NCBI RefSeq assembly: GCF_033343995.1
Contig: NZ_CP137573.1
Span: forward strand, 4,435,001 to 4,499,000
Direction of reading: 5' to 3'
Length of the DNA: 64,000 bases
Source: Streptomyces sp. HUAS YS2
GTDB lineage: Bacteria > Actinomycetota > Actinomycetes > Streptomycetales > Streptomycetaceae
Part shown: positions 40,698 through 48,680 of the stretch, piece by piece
Position numbering within the stretch: position 1 is the stretch's first letter
Layout of the letters: each line of letters starts with the position of its first letter
Translations under genes and position numbers: made by a program
The notes under the pieces: generated by a model
The model's input: the letters and a program-made list of their open reading frames with translations, nothing else
Database searches by the model: none
Told to the model about the DNA's origin: nothing

Positions 40698-43165
40698 GCG
40701 GGGAATCTCCGGTCCACCCACCGCCAGCTGACCTCCAGCACCGCCGCGCCCGCGGCGGCGATGGCCACGGCCGTCCACGGCATCGTGACGCCCACCAGCT
40801 TCAGGGCGAAGAAGTCCTGCAGCCAGGGCACCACGAGGACCAGCAGGAAGGCGCCGCCCATGGCCGCGACCAGGGCGATCCGCCACCAGGTGTACGGCCG
40901 GGCGATGATCGCCAGCACCCACATGCAGACCAGGAACAGCGTCAGCGTCGCCGCGCTCGTCTCGGCGTCGAGCGCGCCCGTGCCGCTGTAGTAGGAGCGG
41001 GCGATGAGGTACGTGGTGAACGTGGCCGCCGCGGCGACGATGCCGCCGGGGATCGCGTACCGCATGACCCGGCGCACGAAGTGCGGCTTGGCGCGCTCCT
41101 TGTTGGGGGCGAGGGCCAGGAAGAAGGCCGGGACGCCGATGGTGAGCGTGGACAGCAGCGTCAGGTGCCGGGGCAGGAAGGGGTACTCGACCTGGGAGCA
41201 GACCACCAGGATCGCGAGCAGGACCGAGTACACCGTCTTCACCAGGAACAGCGTGGCGACCCGGGTGATGTTGCCGATGACCCGGCGGCCCTCGGCGACC
41301 ACCGACGGCAGTGTGGCGAAGCTGTTGTTCAGCAGCACGATCTGGGCGACGGCCCGGGTCGCCTCGGATCCCGAGCCCATCGAGACGCCGATGTCGGCGT
41401 CCTTCAGGGCGAGGACGTCGTTGACGCCGTCCCCGGTCATCGCGACCGTGTGGCCGCGGGACTGCAGCGCGCCGACCATGTCCCGCTTCTGCTGCGGGGT
41501 GACCCGGCCGAAGACCGCGTTGTCGTCGAGCTCCTTCGCCATCGCGTCCCGATCGACGGGCAGCGTGCGGGCGTCGACCGTGCCGGCCGCGCCGGGCAGG
41601 CCGAGCTTGCCGGCGACCGCGCCGACGGAGACCGCGTTGTCGCCGGAGATGACCTTCGCGGCGACCTTCTGGTCGGCGAAGTACGCGAGGGTGTCGGCGG
41701 CGTCCGGCCGCAGCCGCTGTTCGAGGACGACCAGGGCGGTGGGGCGGGCGCCCTCGGCGACCCCGGGTGAGTCCAGCTCGGCGGTGGCGCGGGCGAGCAG
41801 CAGGACCCGCAGGCCCCGCTCGTTGAGGTGGTCGGTCTCCTTGAGCGTCGGATCCCCGGCCGGGAGCAGCACGTCGGGCGCGCCGAGCAGCCACGTGGAG
41901 GTCTCCCCGTCGCCCTCGCTGAAGGCGGCCCCGCTGTACTTGCGGGCGGAGGAGAACGGCAGCGACTCCGTGCAGCGCCACTCCTCGCTGTCCGGGTAGG
42001 CGTCGATGATGGCCTGCAGCGAGGCGTTCGGCCGGGGGTCGGACTCGCCCAGCGAGCCGAGCACCTTCCGTATGTACGCCTCGTCCACGCCGCTCCGCTT
42101 CGCTCCGCCTCCGCCCGTGACATCGCCTTCGGCGGCGGAGCCGAGCACCCGCAGCTCGGTGACGTCCATGCCGCCCTCGGTCAGCGTGCCCGTCTTGTCC
42201 AGACAGACCACGTCGACCCGGGCCAGGCCCTCGATGGCGGGCAGCTCCTGCACGAGGCACTGTTTGCGGCCGAGCCGGATCACGCCGATCGCGAAGGCGA
42301 CCGAGGTGAGCAGCACGAGACCCTCGGGGATCATCGGGACGATCCCGCCGACGGTGCGGGCGATCGACTCCTTGAAGTCGTTGTCCTTGACCACCAGCTG
42401 GCTGATGATGAGCCCGATCGCGGTGGGGACCATCATCCACGTCACGTACTTGAGGATCGTGGAGATGCCCGAGCGCAGCTCGGAGTGGACCAGGGTGAAC
42501 CGGCTGGCCTCCTCGGCGAGCTGCGCCGCGTACGCCTCGCGTCCCACCTTGGTGGCGGTGAACGCGCCGCCGCCGGCGACCACGAAGGAGCCCGACATCA
42601 TCCGGTCTCCGGGTTTCTTCAGGACGGGGTCGGCCTCGCCGGTGAGCAGGGACTCGTCGACCTCCAGGCCGTCCGCCTCGGCGACCTCGCCGTCCACGAC
42701 GATCTTGTCGCCGGGTCCGAGTTCGATCAGGTCGTCGAGCACGATCGCGGACGTGGACACCTCGGCGGCCACGCCGTCGCGCCGGACCGTGGGTTTCGCC
42801 TCGCCGATGACGGCGAGCCCGTCGAGCGTCTTCTTCGCGCGCAGTTCCTGGATGATGCCGATGCCGGTGTTGGCGATGATCACGAAGCCGAAGAGGCTGT
42901 CCTGGATGGGCGCGACGAAGAGCATGATCACCCACAGCACGCCGATGATCGCGTTGAACCGGGTGAAGACGTTGCCGCGGACGATGTCGGCGGTGGAGCG
43001 GCTGCTGCGCACCGGTACGTCGTTGACGTCGCCGCGCGCGACGCGCTCGGCGACCTCGGCCGACGTGAGCCCGGCGGCCCGGTGGACGACGCGGGGCCGC
43101 GTCTCCGCGTCGCCGGGCCGTGCGGGCCCGCCGCCGTCCGTGTCGATCTTCGACCGCTGCGTCAT
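40694..43165 (-). CDS. CtpE-like P-type ATPase (calcium-type)
   Basis: 823 residues. The phosphorylation motif DKTGTLTEGGM is near 321, with TGDGVNDVLALKDADIG near 540. TM4 carries PMIPEGLVLLTSVAFAIGVIRLGRK near 278 in place of the CPC of heavy-metal pumps. This PEGL motif and LVQELPAIEGLARVDVV match mycobacterial CtpE, a calcium transporter needed for envelope integrity. No N-terminal metal-binding domain. Ten TM helices are expected. It therefore should not be confused with the copper ATPase at 7961. Calcium as substrate is inferred from homology. Confidence 0.9.
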   Translation of the reverse strand: MTQRSKIDTDGGGPARPGDAETRPRVVHRAAGLTSAEVAERVARGDVNDVPVRSSRSTADIVRGNVFTRFNAIIGVLWVIMLFVAPIQDSLFGFVIIANTGIGIIQELRAKKTLDGLAVIGEAKPTVRRDGVAAEVSTSAIVLDDLIELGPGDKIVVDGEVAEADGLEVDESLLTGEADPVLKKPGDRMMSGSFVVAGGGAFTATKVGREAYAAQLAEEASRFTLVHSELRSGISTILKYVTWMMVPTAIGLIISQLVVKDNDFKESIARTVGGIVPMIPEGLVLLTSVAFAIGVIRLGRKQCLVQELPAIEGLARVDVVCLDKTGTLTEGGMDVTELRVLGSAAEGDVTGGGGAKRSGVDEAYIRKVLGSLGESDPRPNASLQAIIDAYPDSEEWRCTESLPFSSARKYSGAAFSEGDGETSTWLLGAPDVLLPAGDPTLKETDHLNERGLRVLLLARATAELDSPGVAEGARPTALVVLEQRLRPDAADTLAYFADQKVAAKVISGDNAVSVGAVAGKLGLPGAAGTVDARTLPVDRDAMAKELDDNAVFGRVTPQQKRDMVGALQSRGHTVAMTGDGVNDVLALKDADIGVSMGSGSEATRAVAQIVLLNNSFATLPSVVAEGRRVIGNITRVATLFLVKTVYSVLLAILVVCSQVEYPFLPRHLTLLSTLTIGVPAFFLALAPNKERAKPHFVRRVMRYAIPGGIVAAAATFTTYLIARSYYSGTGALDAETSAATLTLFLVCMWVLAIIARPYTWWRIALVAAMGGAFLLVLVVPWLQDFFALKLVGVTMPWTAVAIAAAGAAVLEVSWRWVDRRFPA

Positions 43166-43252
43166 GTTCTCGACGGTACGGCCGGAATCGCCGGTTCACC
43201 CGCCGAGAAGCCGAACATCAGACCGGGGTAGGACCGAAATCGTCCCGTGGTG

Positions 43253-43531
43253 CTACGAGGCCGGGGTGGCCGTTCCGGCGGCCCGCTCCGCCTCCGCGCG
43301 CTTGATGGCCGCGTCCCTCTTGCGGACGTACCAGATGCCGATGAGGCCGAGGCCGGCGCCGGCCAGGCAGGTCCAGATCCACCAGGTGGCGTCCCGGTCG
43401 TCGAACCAGCCGTAGAAGGGGACCTGCACCAGGAACAGGACGAACCACAGGATCGTGCCGCCGGTGATGGTCGCGACGACGGGCCCCTCCAGGGGCTCCG
43501 GCGCCTCGTGCTTGGGGGTCCACTTCGCCAT
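43253..43531 (-). CDS. DUF2530 membrane protein
   Basis: 92 residues with two TM helices: VVATITGGTILWFVLFLVQVPFYG and WWIWTCLAGAGLGLIGIWYVR, joined by WFDDRDAT. The C-terminus is charged (KRDAAIKRAEAERAAGTATPAS). DUF2530 is an actinobacterial family of unknown role. It is divergent from the purine permease, and convergent-free upstream of the P-type ATPase gene on the same strand, which lies 87 bp downstream. Confidence 0.88.
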   Translation of the reverse strand: MAKWTPKHEAPEPLEGPVVATITGGTILWFVLFLVQVPFYGWFDDRDATWWIWTCLAGAGLGLIGIWYVRKRDAAIKRAEAERAAGTATPAS

Positions 43532-43672
43532 GGGCCCAGTCTAGGCCGACCCCCCAGGGGGTCTACGCGCGGAGATAGACGCTCTTCCGATTATGTGTTC
43601 ATACTGAAACGGTTTGCCTCAGGCGGGTGTCCTTCGTACGAACCGCCAACGGACGACTCCCGAAGAGGAACC

Positions 43673-45136
43673 ATGAGCACCACGGCCACCGCCACGGCCA
43701 CCACCCCCGAGCCGCCCGCGCCGTCCGAGAAGCCCCAGGCGCCGCAGTCCGGAATCGACCGCTTCTTCAAGATCTCCGAGCGCGGCTCCACCGTCGCCCG
43801 CGAGGTCCGCGGCGGCTTCGCGACCTTCTTCGCGATGGCCTACATCATCGTGCTGAACCCGATCATCCTCGGCAGCGCCAAGGACATGTACGGGCACCAG
43901 CTCGACGGTGGCCAGCTCGTCACCGCGACGGTGTTCACCGCGGCCTTCACCACGCTGCTCATGGGCGTCATCGGCAACGTGCCGATCGCCCTGGCGGCCG
44001 GCCTCGGCGTCAACACCGTCGTCGCCCTCCAACTCGCCCCGCGGATGTCCTGGCCGGACGCCATGGGCATGGTCGTGCTGGCCGGCATCGTCGTGATGCT
44101 GCTGGTCGCGACCGGTCTGCGCGAGCGCGTCATGAACGCCGTACCGGTCGGCCTGCGCAAGGGCATCGCGATCGGCATCGGCCTGTTCATCATGCTGATC
44201 GGCCTGGTCGACTCCGGTTTCGTCTCCCGCATCCCGGACGCCGCCCACACCACCGTCCCGCTGCAGCTCGGCGGCGACGGTCACCTCACCGGCTGGCCGG
44301 TGCTCGTCTTCGTCCTGGGCGCCCTGCTCACCCTCGCGTTGATCATCCGCAAGGTCCCCGGCGCGATCCTCATCTCCATCGTGGTGATGACGATCGTCGC
44401 GATGGTCGTCAACGCGGTGGCCGACGTGCCCTCCTGGGGTCTGACGACCCCGACCTGGCCCGGCAACCCCGTCGCCACCCCCGACTTCGGCCTGTTCGGC
44501 GAGGTCAGCCTGTTCGGCGGCTTCGACAAGGTCGGCCTGCTGACCGGCTGCCTCTTCGTCTTCACCGTGCTGCTGTCCTGCTTCTTCGACGCGATGGGCA
44601 CGATCCTCGGCGTCGGCGACGAGGCCAAGCTGATGGACAAGGACGGCAACTTCCCCGGCATCAACAAGGTCCTGCTGGTGGACGGCCTGGCCGTCGCCTC
44701 CGGCGGTGCCACCTCCTCCTCGGCCACCACCTGCTTCGTGGAGTCCACGGCCGGTGTCGGCGAGGGTGCCCGTACGGGCCTGGCGTCGGTGGTCACCGGC
44801 GCCCTGTTCTCGGTCGCGCTGTTCCTCACGCCGCTCGCCACGATGGTGCCGTCCCAAGCGGCCACGCCCGCGCTGCTCGCGGTGGGCTTCCTGATCCTGG
44901 CCGGGTCGGTCAAGGACATCGACTGGAGCGACTTCACCATCGCGGTGCCGGCGTTCCTGGCGATGGTGATGATGCCGTTCACGTACTCGATCACGAACGG
45001 CATCGGCATCGGCTTCATCGCCTTCACCGTGCTGCGGCTCGCGGCCGGCCGGGGCCGCGAGGTCCCGGTGGCCATGTACGTCGTGTCCGCCGTCTTCGTC
45101 TTCTACTACGCGATGCCCGCCCTGGGCCTCACGTGA
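43673..45136 (+). CDS. NCS2/AzgA-like purine permease
   Basis: 487 residues, 12-14 TM helices. The AzgA signature runs ISERGSTVAREVRGGFATFFAMAYIIVLNP near the N-terminus; NVPIALAAGLGVNTVVA and the TM10 block GATSSSATTCFVESTAGVGEGARTGLASV follow. It imports hypoxanthine, guanine or adenine with protons. Thr/Ala/Pro-rich residues 1-25 are cytoplasmic. GAAGAGGAA precedes ATG 43673. It stands alone; the stop overlaps the convergent ribbon-helix-helix gene by 8 bp. Confidence 0.94.
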   Translation: MSTTATATATTPEPPAPSEKPQAPQSGIDRFFKISERGSTVAREVRGGFATFFAMAYIIVLNPIILGSAKDMYGHQLDGGQLVTATVFTAAFTTLLMGVIGNVPIALAAGLGVNTVVALQLAPRMSWPDAMGMVVLAGIVVMLLVATGLRERVMNAVPVGLRKGIAIGIGLFIMLIGLVDSGFVSRIPDAAHTTVPLQLGGDGHLTGWPVLVFVLGALLTLALIIRKVPGAILISIVVMTIVAMVVNAVADVPSWGLTTPTWPGNPVATPDFGLFGEVSLFGGFDKVGLLTGCLFVFTVLLSCFFDAMGTILGVGDEAKLMDKDGNFPGINKVLLVDGLAVASGGATSSSATTCFVESTAGVGEGARTGLASVVTGALFSVALFLTPLATMVPSQAATPALLAVGFLILAGSVKDIDWSDFTIAVPAFLAMVMMPFTYSITNGIGIGFIAFTVLRLAAGRGREVPVAMYVVSAVFVFYYAMPALGLT

Positions 45137-45359
45137 TCGTCGTGGCCTCGGTGGCCGCGGTGGCCTCTGTGTTCGTCGGCGTCGGGCCGTAGAACTTCTC
45201 GGTCTCGTCCACGGCGGCCTTGAACCGCTCGTCGAAGTCGTCGCGAATGAGCGTCCGAAGGACATAGTCCTGGACGCTCATTCCGCGTTTGGCGGCATGC
45301 CCCCGGAGCCGGTCGAGCAGCTCACCGTCTATGCGCAGGCTGAGCACTGTCGATCCCAT
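45129..45359 (-). CDS. Ribbon-helix-helix (CopG-type) protein
   Basis: 76 residues. The N-terminus TVLSLRIDGELLDRLRGHAAKRGMSVQDYVLRTLIRD is a complete RHH DNA-binding fold: a beta strand with two helices. The C-terminus is acidic and Thr-rich (TNTEATAATEATT). Such proteins are dimeric repressors or antitoxins; no toxin gene is adjacent, so this is more likely an orphan regulator. CopG refers to plasmid copy control, not copper. Confidence 0.82.
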   Translation of the reverse strand: MGSTVLSLRIDGELLDRLRGHAAKRGMSVQDYVLRTLIRDDFDERFKAAVDETEKFYGPTPTNTEATAATEATTIT

Positions 45360-45480
45360 GCGTGTCAGGGTCGCGCCACGGGGCGGGCCGGTGCGTCACT
45401 TTCTGGATCCGTCTCACTCATTTGGGTGACACATTCAACCGAGTGGTCTTTAGGCTGAGTAATGAGTTATGCTAAAGAAC

Positions 45481-45924
45481 ATGCCTGACCTGTCCCACGG
45501 CACCGCCGACGACGTCGCGGCCGTGAACGCGCTGCGGTCCGCGGTGATGCGGCTGAGCCGACGTCTGAAACACCAGCGCGTCGACGAATCGCTGAGCCCG
45601 ACCGAGATGTCGGTGCTCGGCACCCTCTCCGTCTGCGGCTCGGCGACCCCCGGCGAGCTGGCTCGCAAGGAGCACGTCCAGCCGCCGTCGATGACCCGCA
45701 TCGTGGCGCTCCTGGAGTCCAAGGGCCTGGTCCGGCTGGAGCCGCATCCCGACGACCGCCGGCAGAAGGTGGTCAGCCCGACCGAGGTGGCCGAGGCCAT
45801 GCTCGAAGAGAGCCGCCGCAAGCGGAACGTCTGGCTGGCCGCCCTCGCTGAGGGCCTGGACGAGGACGACTGGGCCAAGCTGCGCGCGGCCGCCCCGGTC
45901 CTGGAGAAGCTCGCACACCTCTAG
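45481..45924 (+). CDS. MarR-family regulator
   Basis: 147 residues with a winged-helix core: SLSPTEMSVLGTLSVCGSATPGELARKEHVQPPSMTRIVALLESKGLVRLEPHPDDRRQKV runs in two stretches across residues 37-98. The DDRR wing is standard. ATG 45481 is preferred; ATG 45469 adds four residues. One Cys (CGSAT) is in the recognition region. It heads an operon with the MFS gene 28 bp downstream and should repress it; the AT-rich upstream stretch at 45416-45467 has ACTCATT...AATGAGT arms. Confidence 0.92.
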   Translation: MPDLSHGTADDVAAVNALRSAVMRLSRRLKHQRVDESLSPTEMSVLGTLSVCGSATPGELARKEHVQPPSMTRIVALLESKGLVRLEPHPDDRRQKVVSPTEVAEAMLEESRRKRNVWLAALAEGLDEDDWAKLRAAAPVLEKLAHL

Positions 45925-45952
45925 ACCGACGAAGCCGAGGAGGCGACGCACT

Positions 45953-47308
45953 TTGAGTACGGGACCCGGAGCAGACTCCGCACCCGTCCACAAACCCGAC
46001 GACGACACCCCCAGCCCCTCGGGCGGGACCGGCGGAGGCACGTTCTCCTCGCTCCGGATCCGCAACTACCGGCTCTTCTTCACCGGAGCCATCGTCTCCA
46101 ACACCGGTACCTGGATGGCCCGCATCACCCAGGACTGGCTGGTGCTGACCCTGACCGGCTCCTCCGCCGCCGTCGGCATCACGACGGCGCTGCAGTTCCT
46201 GCCGATGCTGCTGTTCGGCCTGTACGGCGGCGTCATCGCCGACCGCTACCCGAAGCGGCGGCTCCTCCTCTTCAGCCAGGGCGCGCTCGGCCTGTGCGGG
46301 CTCGCGCTCGCCGTGCTCACGCTCTCCGGGCACATCCAGGTCTGGCACGTGTACCTGGTCGCGTTCCTGCTCGGCATGGTCACCGTGGTCGACAACCCGA
46401 CCCGGCAGTCCTTCGTCTCCGAGATGGTCGGACCGGACCAGTTGCGCAACGCGGTCTCCCTCAACTCGGCGAACTTCCAGTCCGCCCGGCTGATCGGCCC
46501 GGCGGTCGCCGGTCTGCTGATCGCGTCCGTGGGCAGCGGCTGGGCGTTCCTGCTCAACGGCCTGTTCTTCCTCGCCCCGCTCACCGGACTGCTGATGATG
46601 CGGCCGTCCGAGCTCCACAGGGTGGAGCGCGCACCGCGAGGCAAGGGGCAGCTGCGGGAAGGGCTGCGGTACGTGGCCGGCCGGCCCGAGCTGATCTGGC
46701 CGATCGTCCTCGTCGGCTTCGTCGGCACCTTCGGCTTCAACTTCCCGATCTGGCTGACCGCCTTCGCCGACGACGTCTTCCACGTCGGCGCGGGTACGTA
46801 CGGCCTGCTCAACACGCTGATGGCGGCCGGCTCGCTGGCCGGTGCGCTGCTCGCGGCCCGGCGCGGCAGCACGCGGCTGCGGATGCTGGTCGGCGCCGCG
46901 GTGGTGTTCGGGCTGCTGGAGATCGCGGCGGCGGTGTCGCCGGGGTTCTGGCTGTTCGCGGTGCTGCTGGTACCGATCGGGATGTTCGGTCTGACGGTCA
47001 ACGTCACGGCGAACTCGGCGGTGCAGCTGGCCACGGACCCGGTGATGCGGGGCCGGGTCATGAGCCTCTACATGATGGTCTTCGCCGGCGGCACCCCGAT
47101 CGGCGCGCCGATCGTCGGCTGGCTCACGGACGCGTACGGCGCGCGGATCGGCTTCGCGACGGGCGGCGTGGTCTCGTTGGTCGCGGCGGCGGTCGTCGGC
47201 CTCGTCCTCGCGCGGGCCGGCGGCCTGAGGCTGAGCGTCCGCTGGCACCACGGCCACCCGAGAGTCCTCTTCGTGGAACGCCGGGTCGCGCTGGAGCACG
47301 CGGCGTGA
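45953..47308 (+). CDS. MFS exporter (EntS/MFS_3 type), TTG start
   Basis: 451 residues, 12 TM helices. LRIRNYRLFFTGAIVSNTGTWMARITQDWLVL is the MFS_3 start, ADRYPKRRLL the loop-2 motif, and VDNPTRQSFVSEMVGPDQLRNAVSLNSANFQSARLIGPAVAG the family block, broken over TM4-TM5. Members export siderophores or drugs. The start is TTG at 45953 with GAGGAGG 9 bp upstream; no better ATG or GTG exists. Coupled to the MarR gene as regulator-exporter pair. Confidence 0.93.
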   Translation: MSTGPGADSAPVHKPDDDTPSPSGGTGGGTFSSLRIRNYRLFFTGAIVSNTGTWMARITQDWLVLTLTGSSAAVGITTALQFLPMLLFGLYGGVIADRYPKRRLLLFSQGALGLCGLALAVLTLSGHIQVWHVYLVAFLLGMVTVVDNPTRQSFVSEMVGPDQLRNAVSLNSANFQSARLIGPAVAGLLIASVGSGWAFLLNGLFFLAPLTGLLMMRPSELHRVERAPRGKGQLREGLRYVAGRPELIWPIVLVGFVGTFGFNFPIWLTAFADDVFHVGAGTYGLLNTLMAAGSLAGALLAARRGSTRLRMLVGAAVVFGLLEIAAAVSPGFWLFAVLLVPIGMFGLTVNVTANSAVQLATDPVMRGRVMSLYMMVFAGGTPIGAPIVGWLTDAYGARIGFATGGVVSLVAAAVVGLVLARAGGLRLSVRWHHGHPRVLFVERRVALEHAA

Positions 47309-47326
47309 GGCGCCTGTGAAAGCCCT

Positions 47327-47357
47327 CGGGCCCCACGCCGTCGCGGCGTGGGGCCCG
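47327..47357. terminator. Bidirectional terminator
   Basis: Perfect 14-bp arms (CGGGCCCCACGCCG and complement) around TCG, between the MFS gene and the convergent acetyltransferase. Confidence 0.88.
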
Positions 47358-47365
47358 GTCCGTCC

Positions 47366-47872
47366 TCAGACCCGCTGTTCCAGGACCTGCCCCGGCCACT
47401 CGCCGACCGTGAAGGACTCCGTCCGGGTGAAACCCTGGGACTCGTAGAAGGCGACCAGCCGGCCCTCGCTGCCGGCGAAGCAGTCCACGCGGAGGAGGGA
47501 CAGGCCCTGGCGGCGGGTCTCCGCCACCGAGTGGGCCAGCAGCGCCGCGCCGACCCCGCGGCCGTGGAAGCGGGAGTCGGTGACGAGGAGGTGGACGTAG
47601 ACCTCCGGCTCGTCCGCCGGGGCGACGTACGGCGCGGGGTGCGGGGTCAGCGTCACCGTGCCCGCGGGCTCCCCGTCGATCTCGGCGATCCACGGCGTGC
47701 CCTCGGCCACGATCTTCTCGACCAGCGCCACCGCCTTCGCGCTCGTGGACCACGGCTCCGTGCCCCACTGCTGGGTGATCCCCTTGCCGTTCAGCCAGAC
47801 CACCGCGCTGTCCAGCATCGCGAGTATCGCGGGGACGTCGTCCGCCCCGCCCTTCCTGACCTTGATCTCCAT
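47366..47872 (-). CDS. GNAT acetyltransferase
   Basis: 168 residues. The acetyl-CoA binding site is VHLLVTDSRFHGRGVGAALL, with the R-x-x-G-x-G/A loop; the C-terminal block RLVAFYESQGFTRTESF is the substrate side. Donor acetyl-CoA; acceptor unknown. ATG 47872 is chosen; ATG 47896 would add eight residues (MAATSLGR). The start regions of this gene and of the divergent thpR are only 33 bp apart. Confidence 0.9.
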   Translation of the reverse strand: MEIKVRKGGADDVPAILAMLDSAVVWLNGKGITQQWGTEPWSTSAKAVALVEKIVAEGTPWIAEIDGEPAGTVTLTPHPAPYVAPADEPEVYVHLLVTDSRFHGRGVGAALLAHSVAETRRQGLSLLRVDCFAGSEGRLVAFYESQGFTRTESFTVGEWPGQVLEQRV

Positions 47873-47905
47873 CCGGCCGAGGCTAGTCGCTGCCATGCTC
47901 TTGGT

Positions 47906-48535
47906 ATGAGGCTTTTCGCTGCCGTCGTGCCGCCCCCTCAGCAGCTCGCCGAGCTCAGCGGTGCCGTCGACCGGCTGCACCGTGTCCCAGGCGCCGACGG
48001 GCTGCGCTGGACCGGCCGGCCCGGGTGGCACTTCACGCTCGCCTTCATGGGCGAGGTCGACGAGGCCGTCCTCCCTGACCTGCACGCCCGCCTCGCCCGC
48101 GCCGCGCACCGCACCGCGCCCTTCCCGCTCCGGCTGCACGGCGGCGGCCACTTCGGGCGGCGCGCGCTGTGGGTCGGTGCGGCCGGCGGGATCGACGAGA
48201 TGCGGCTGCTCGCCGAGCGGGCCGACGCCGCGGCCCGCCGCGCCGGCGTCCCGATGGACGAGCACCGCCGCTACCAGGCCCACCTCACGATCGCCCGTTC
48301 CCGCACCGGCGGCGACACGGACCTGCGCCCCTTCGTGGCCGGCCTGGAGGACTTCGAGGGCGCCCGCTGGCAGGTCGCCGAGCTGGTCCTCATCCGCAGC
48401 AACCTTCCCGCCGGCGGGACACCGGGCGAGCGCCCCCGGTACGAGACGGTCGGCGCCTGGCCGCTGGAGGGCCGGTCTCCGGAAGGCCGGTCTTCGGAGG
48501 GCCCCTCGGCGGGGGCGCCCGAGGCGGCGGGTTAA
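47906..48535 (+). CDS. thpR: RNA 2',3'-cyclic phosphodiesterase (ThpR/LigT)
   Basis: 209 residues. The two HxTx motifs of 2H phosphoesterases are HFTL at residue 42 and HLTI near 129. MRLFAAVVPPPQQL at the start is the ThpR signature. It opens 2',3'-cyclic phosphates, and LigT can join tRNA halves by 2',5' bonds. The last 30 residues (LEGRSPEGRSSEGPSAGAP) are low complexity and unusual for the family. It is divergent from the acetyltransferase gene and precedes the tiny gene at 48545 by 9 bp. Confidence 0.92.
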   Translation: MRLFAAVVPPPQQLAELSGAVDRLHRVPGADGLRWTGRPGWHFTLAFMGEVDEAVLPDLHARLARAAHRTAPFPLRLHGGGHFGRRALWVGAAGGIDEMRLLAERADAAARRAGVPMDEHRRYQAHLTIARSRTGGDTDLRPFVAGLEDFEGARWQVAELVLIRSNLPAGGTPGERPRYETVGAWPLEGRSPEGRSSEGPSAGAPEAAG

Positions 48536-48544
48536 CCTCGTGAG

Positions 48545-48634
48545 GTGGACCCGAAGACCAGGAACCGGATCATGGCCGGTGTGCTCGTACTGATGTTCGC
48601 GATCATCGCGGTGGCCACGGTGACCGGGCAGTAG
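48545..48634 (+). CDS. 29-residue single-TM peptide
   Basis: GTG 48545 opens 29 codons: VDPKTRNRIMAGVLVLMF then AIIAVATVTGQ. A short basic start precedes one TM helix, predicting an N-in topology. Codon bias fits the genus. It starts 9 bp after thpR ends and is followed by a MerR-type operator, so it is most likely the last gene of the thpR transcript. I think similar peptides occur in other streptomycetes but could not search. Confidence 0.6.
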   Translation: MDPKTRNRIMAGVLVLMFAIIAVATVTGQ

Positions 48635-48642
48635 CCGCCCCC

Positions 48643-48672
48643 TTGCCTGGAGTGAACTCCAGGCAGTTGGCT
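48643..48672 (+). promoter_or_regulatory. MerR-type promoter-operator of the aldo/keto reductase
   Basis: TTGCCT (48643-48648) is the -35 hexamer; a weak TTGGCT (48667-48672) lies 18 bp on. The perfect palindrome TGCCTGGAGT-GA-ACTCCAGGCA (48644-48665) overlaps the -35 hexamer and fills almost the whole spacer, the MerR-family arrangement. Transcription would begin about at the ATG 48681. Confidence 0.7.
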
Positions 48673-48680
48673 TGAGCCCC

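Noticed and set aside
43548..43563. GACCCCC-CA-GGGGGTC palindrome as a fifth CsoR box
   Set aside because: It lacks the ATA/TAT outer bases and has a 2-bp rather than 5-bp centre. The genes either side (DUF2530, purine permease) have no copper link.
45129..45359. The ribbon-helix-helix gene as an antitoxin
   Set aside because: No toxin-like partner lies next to it; both neighbours are ordinary genes.
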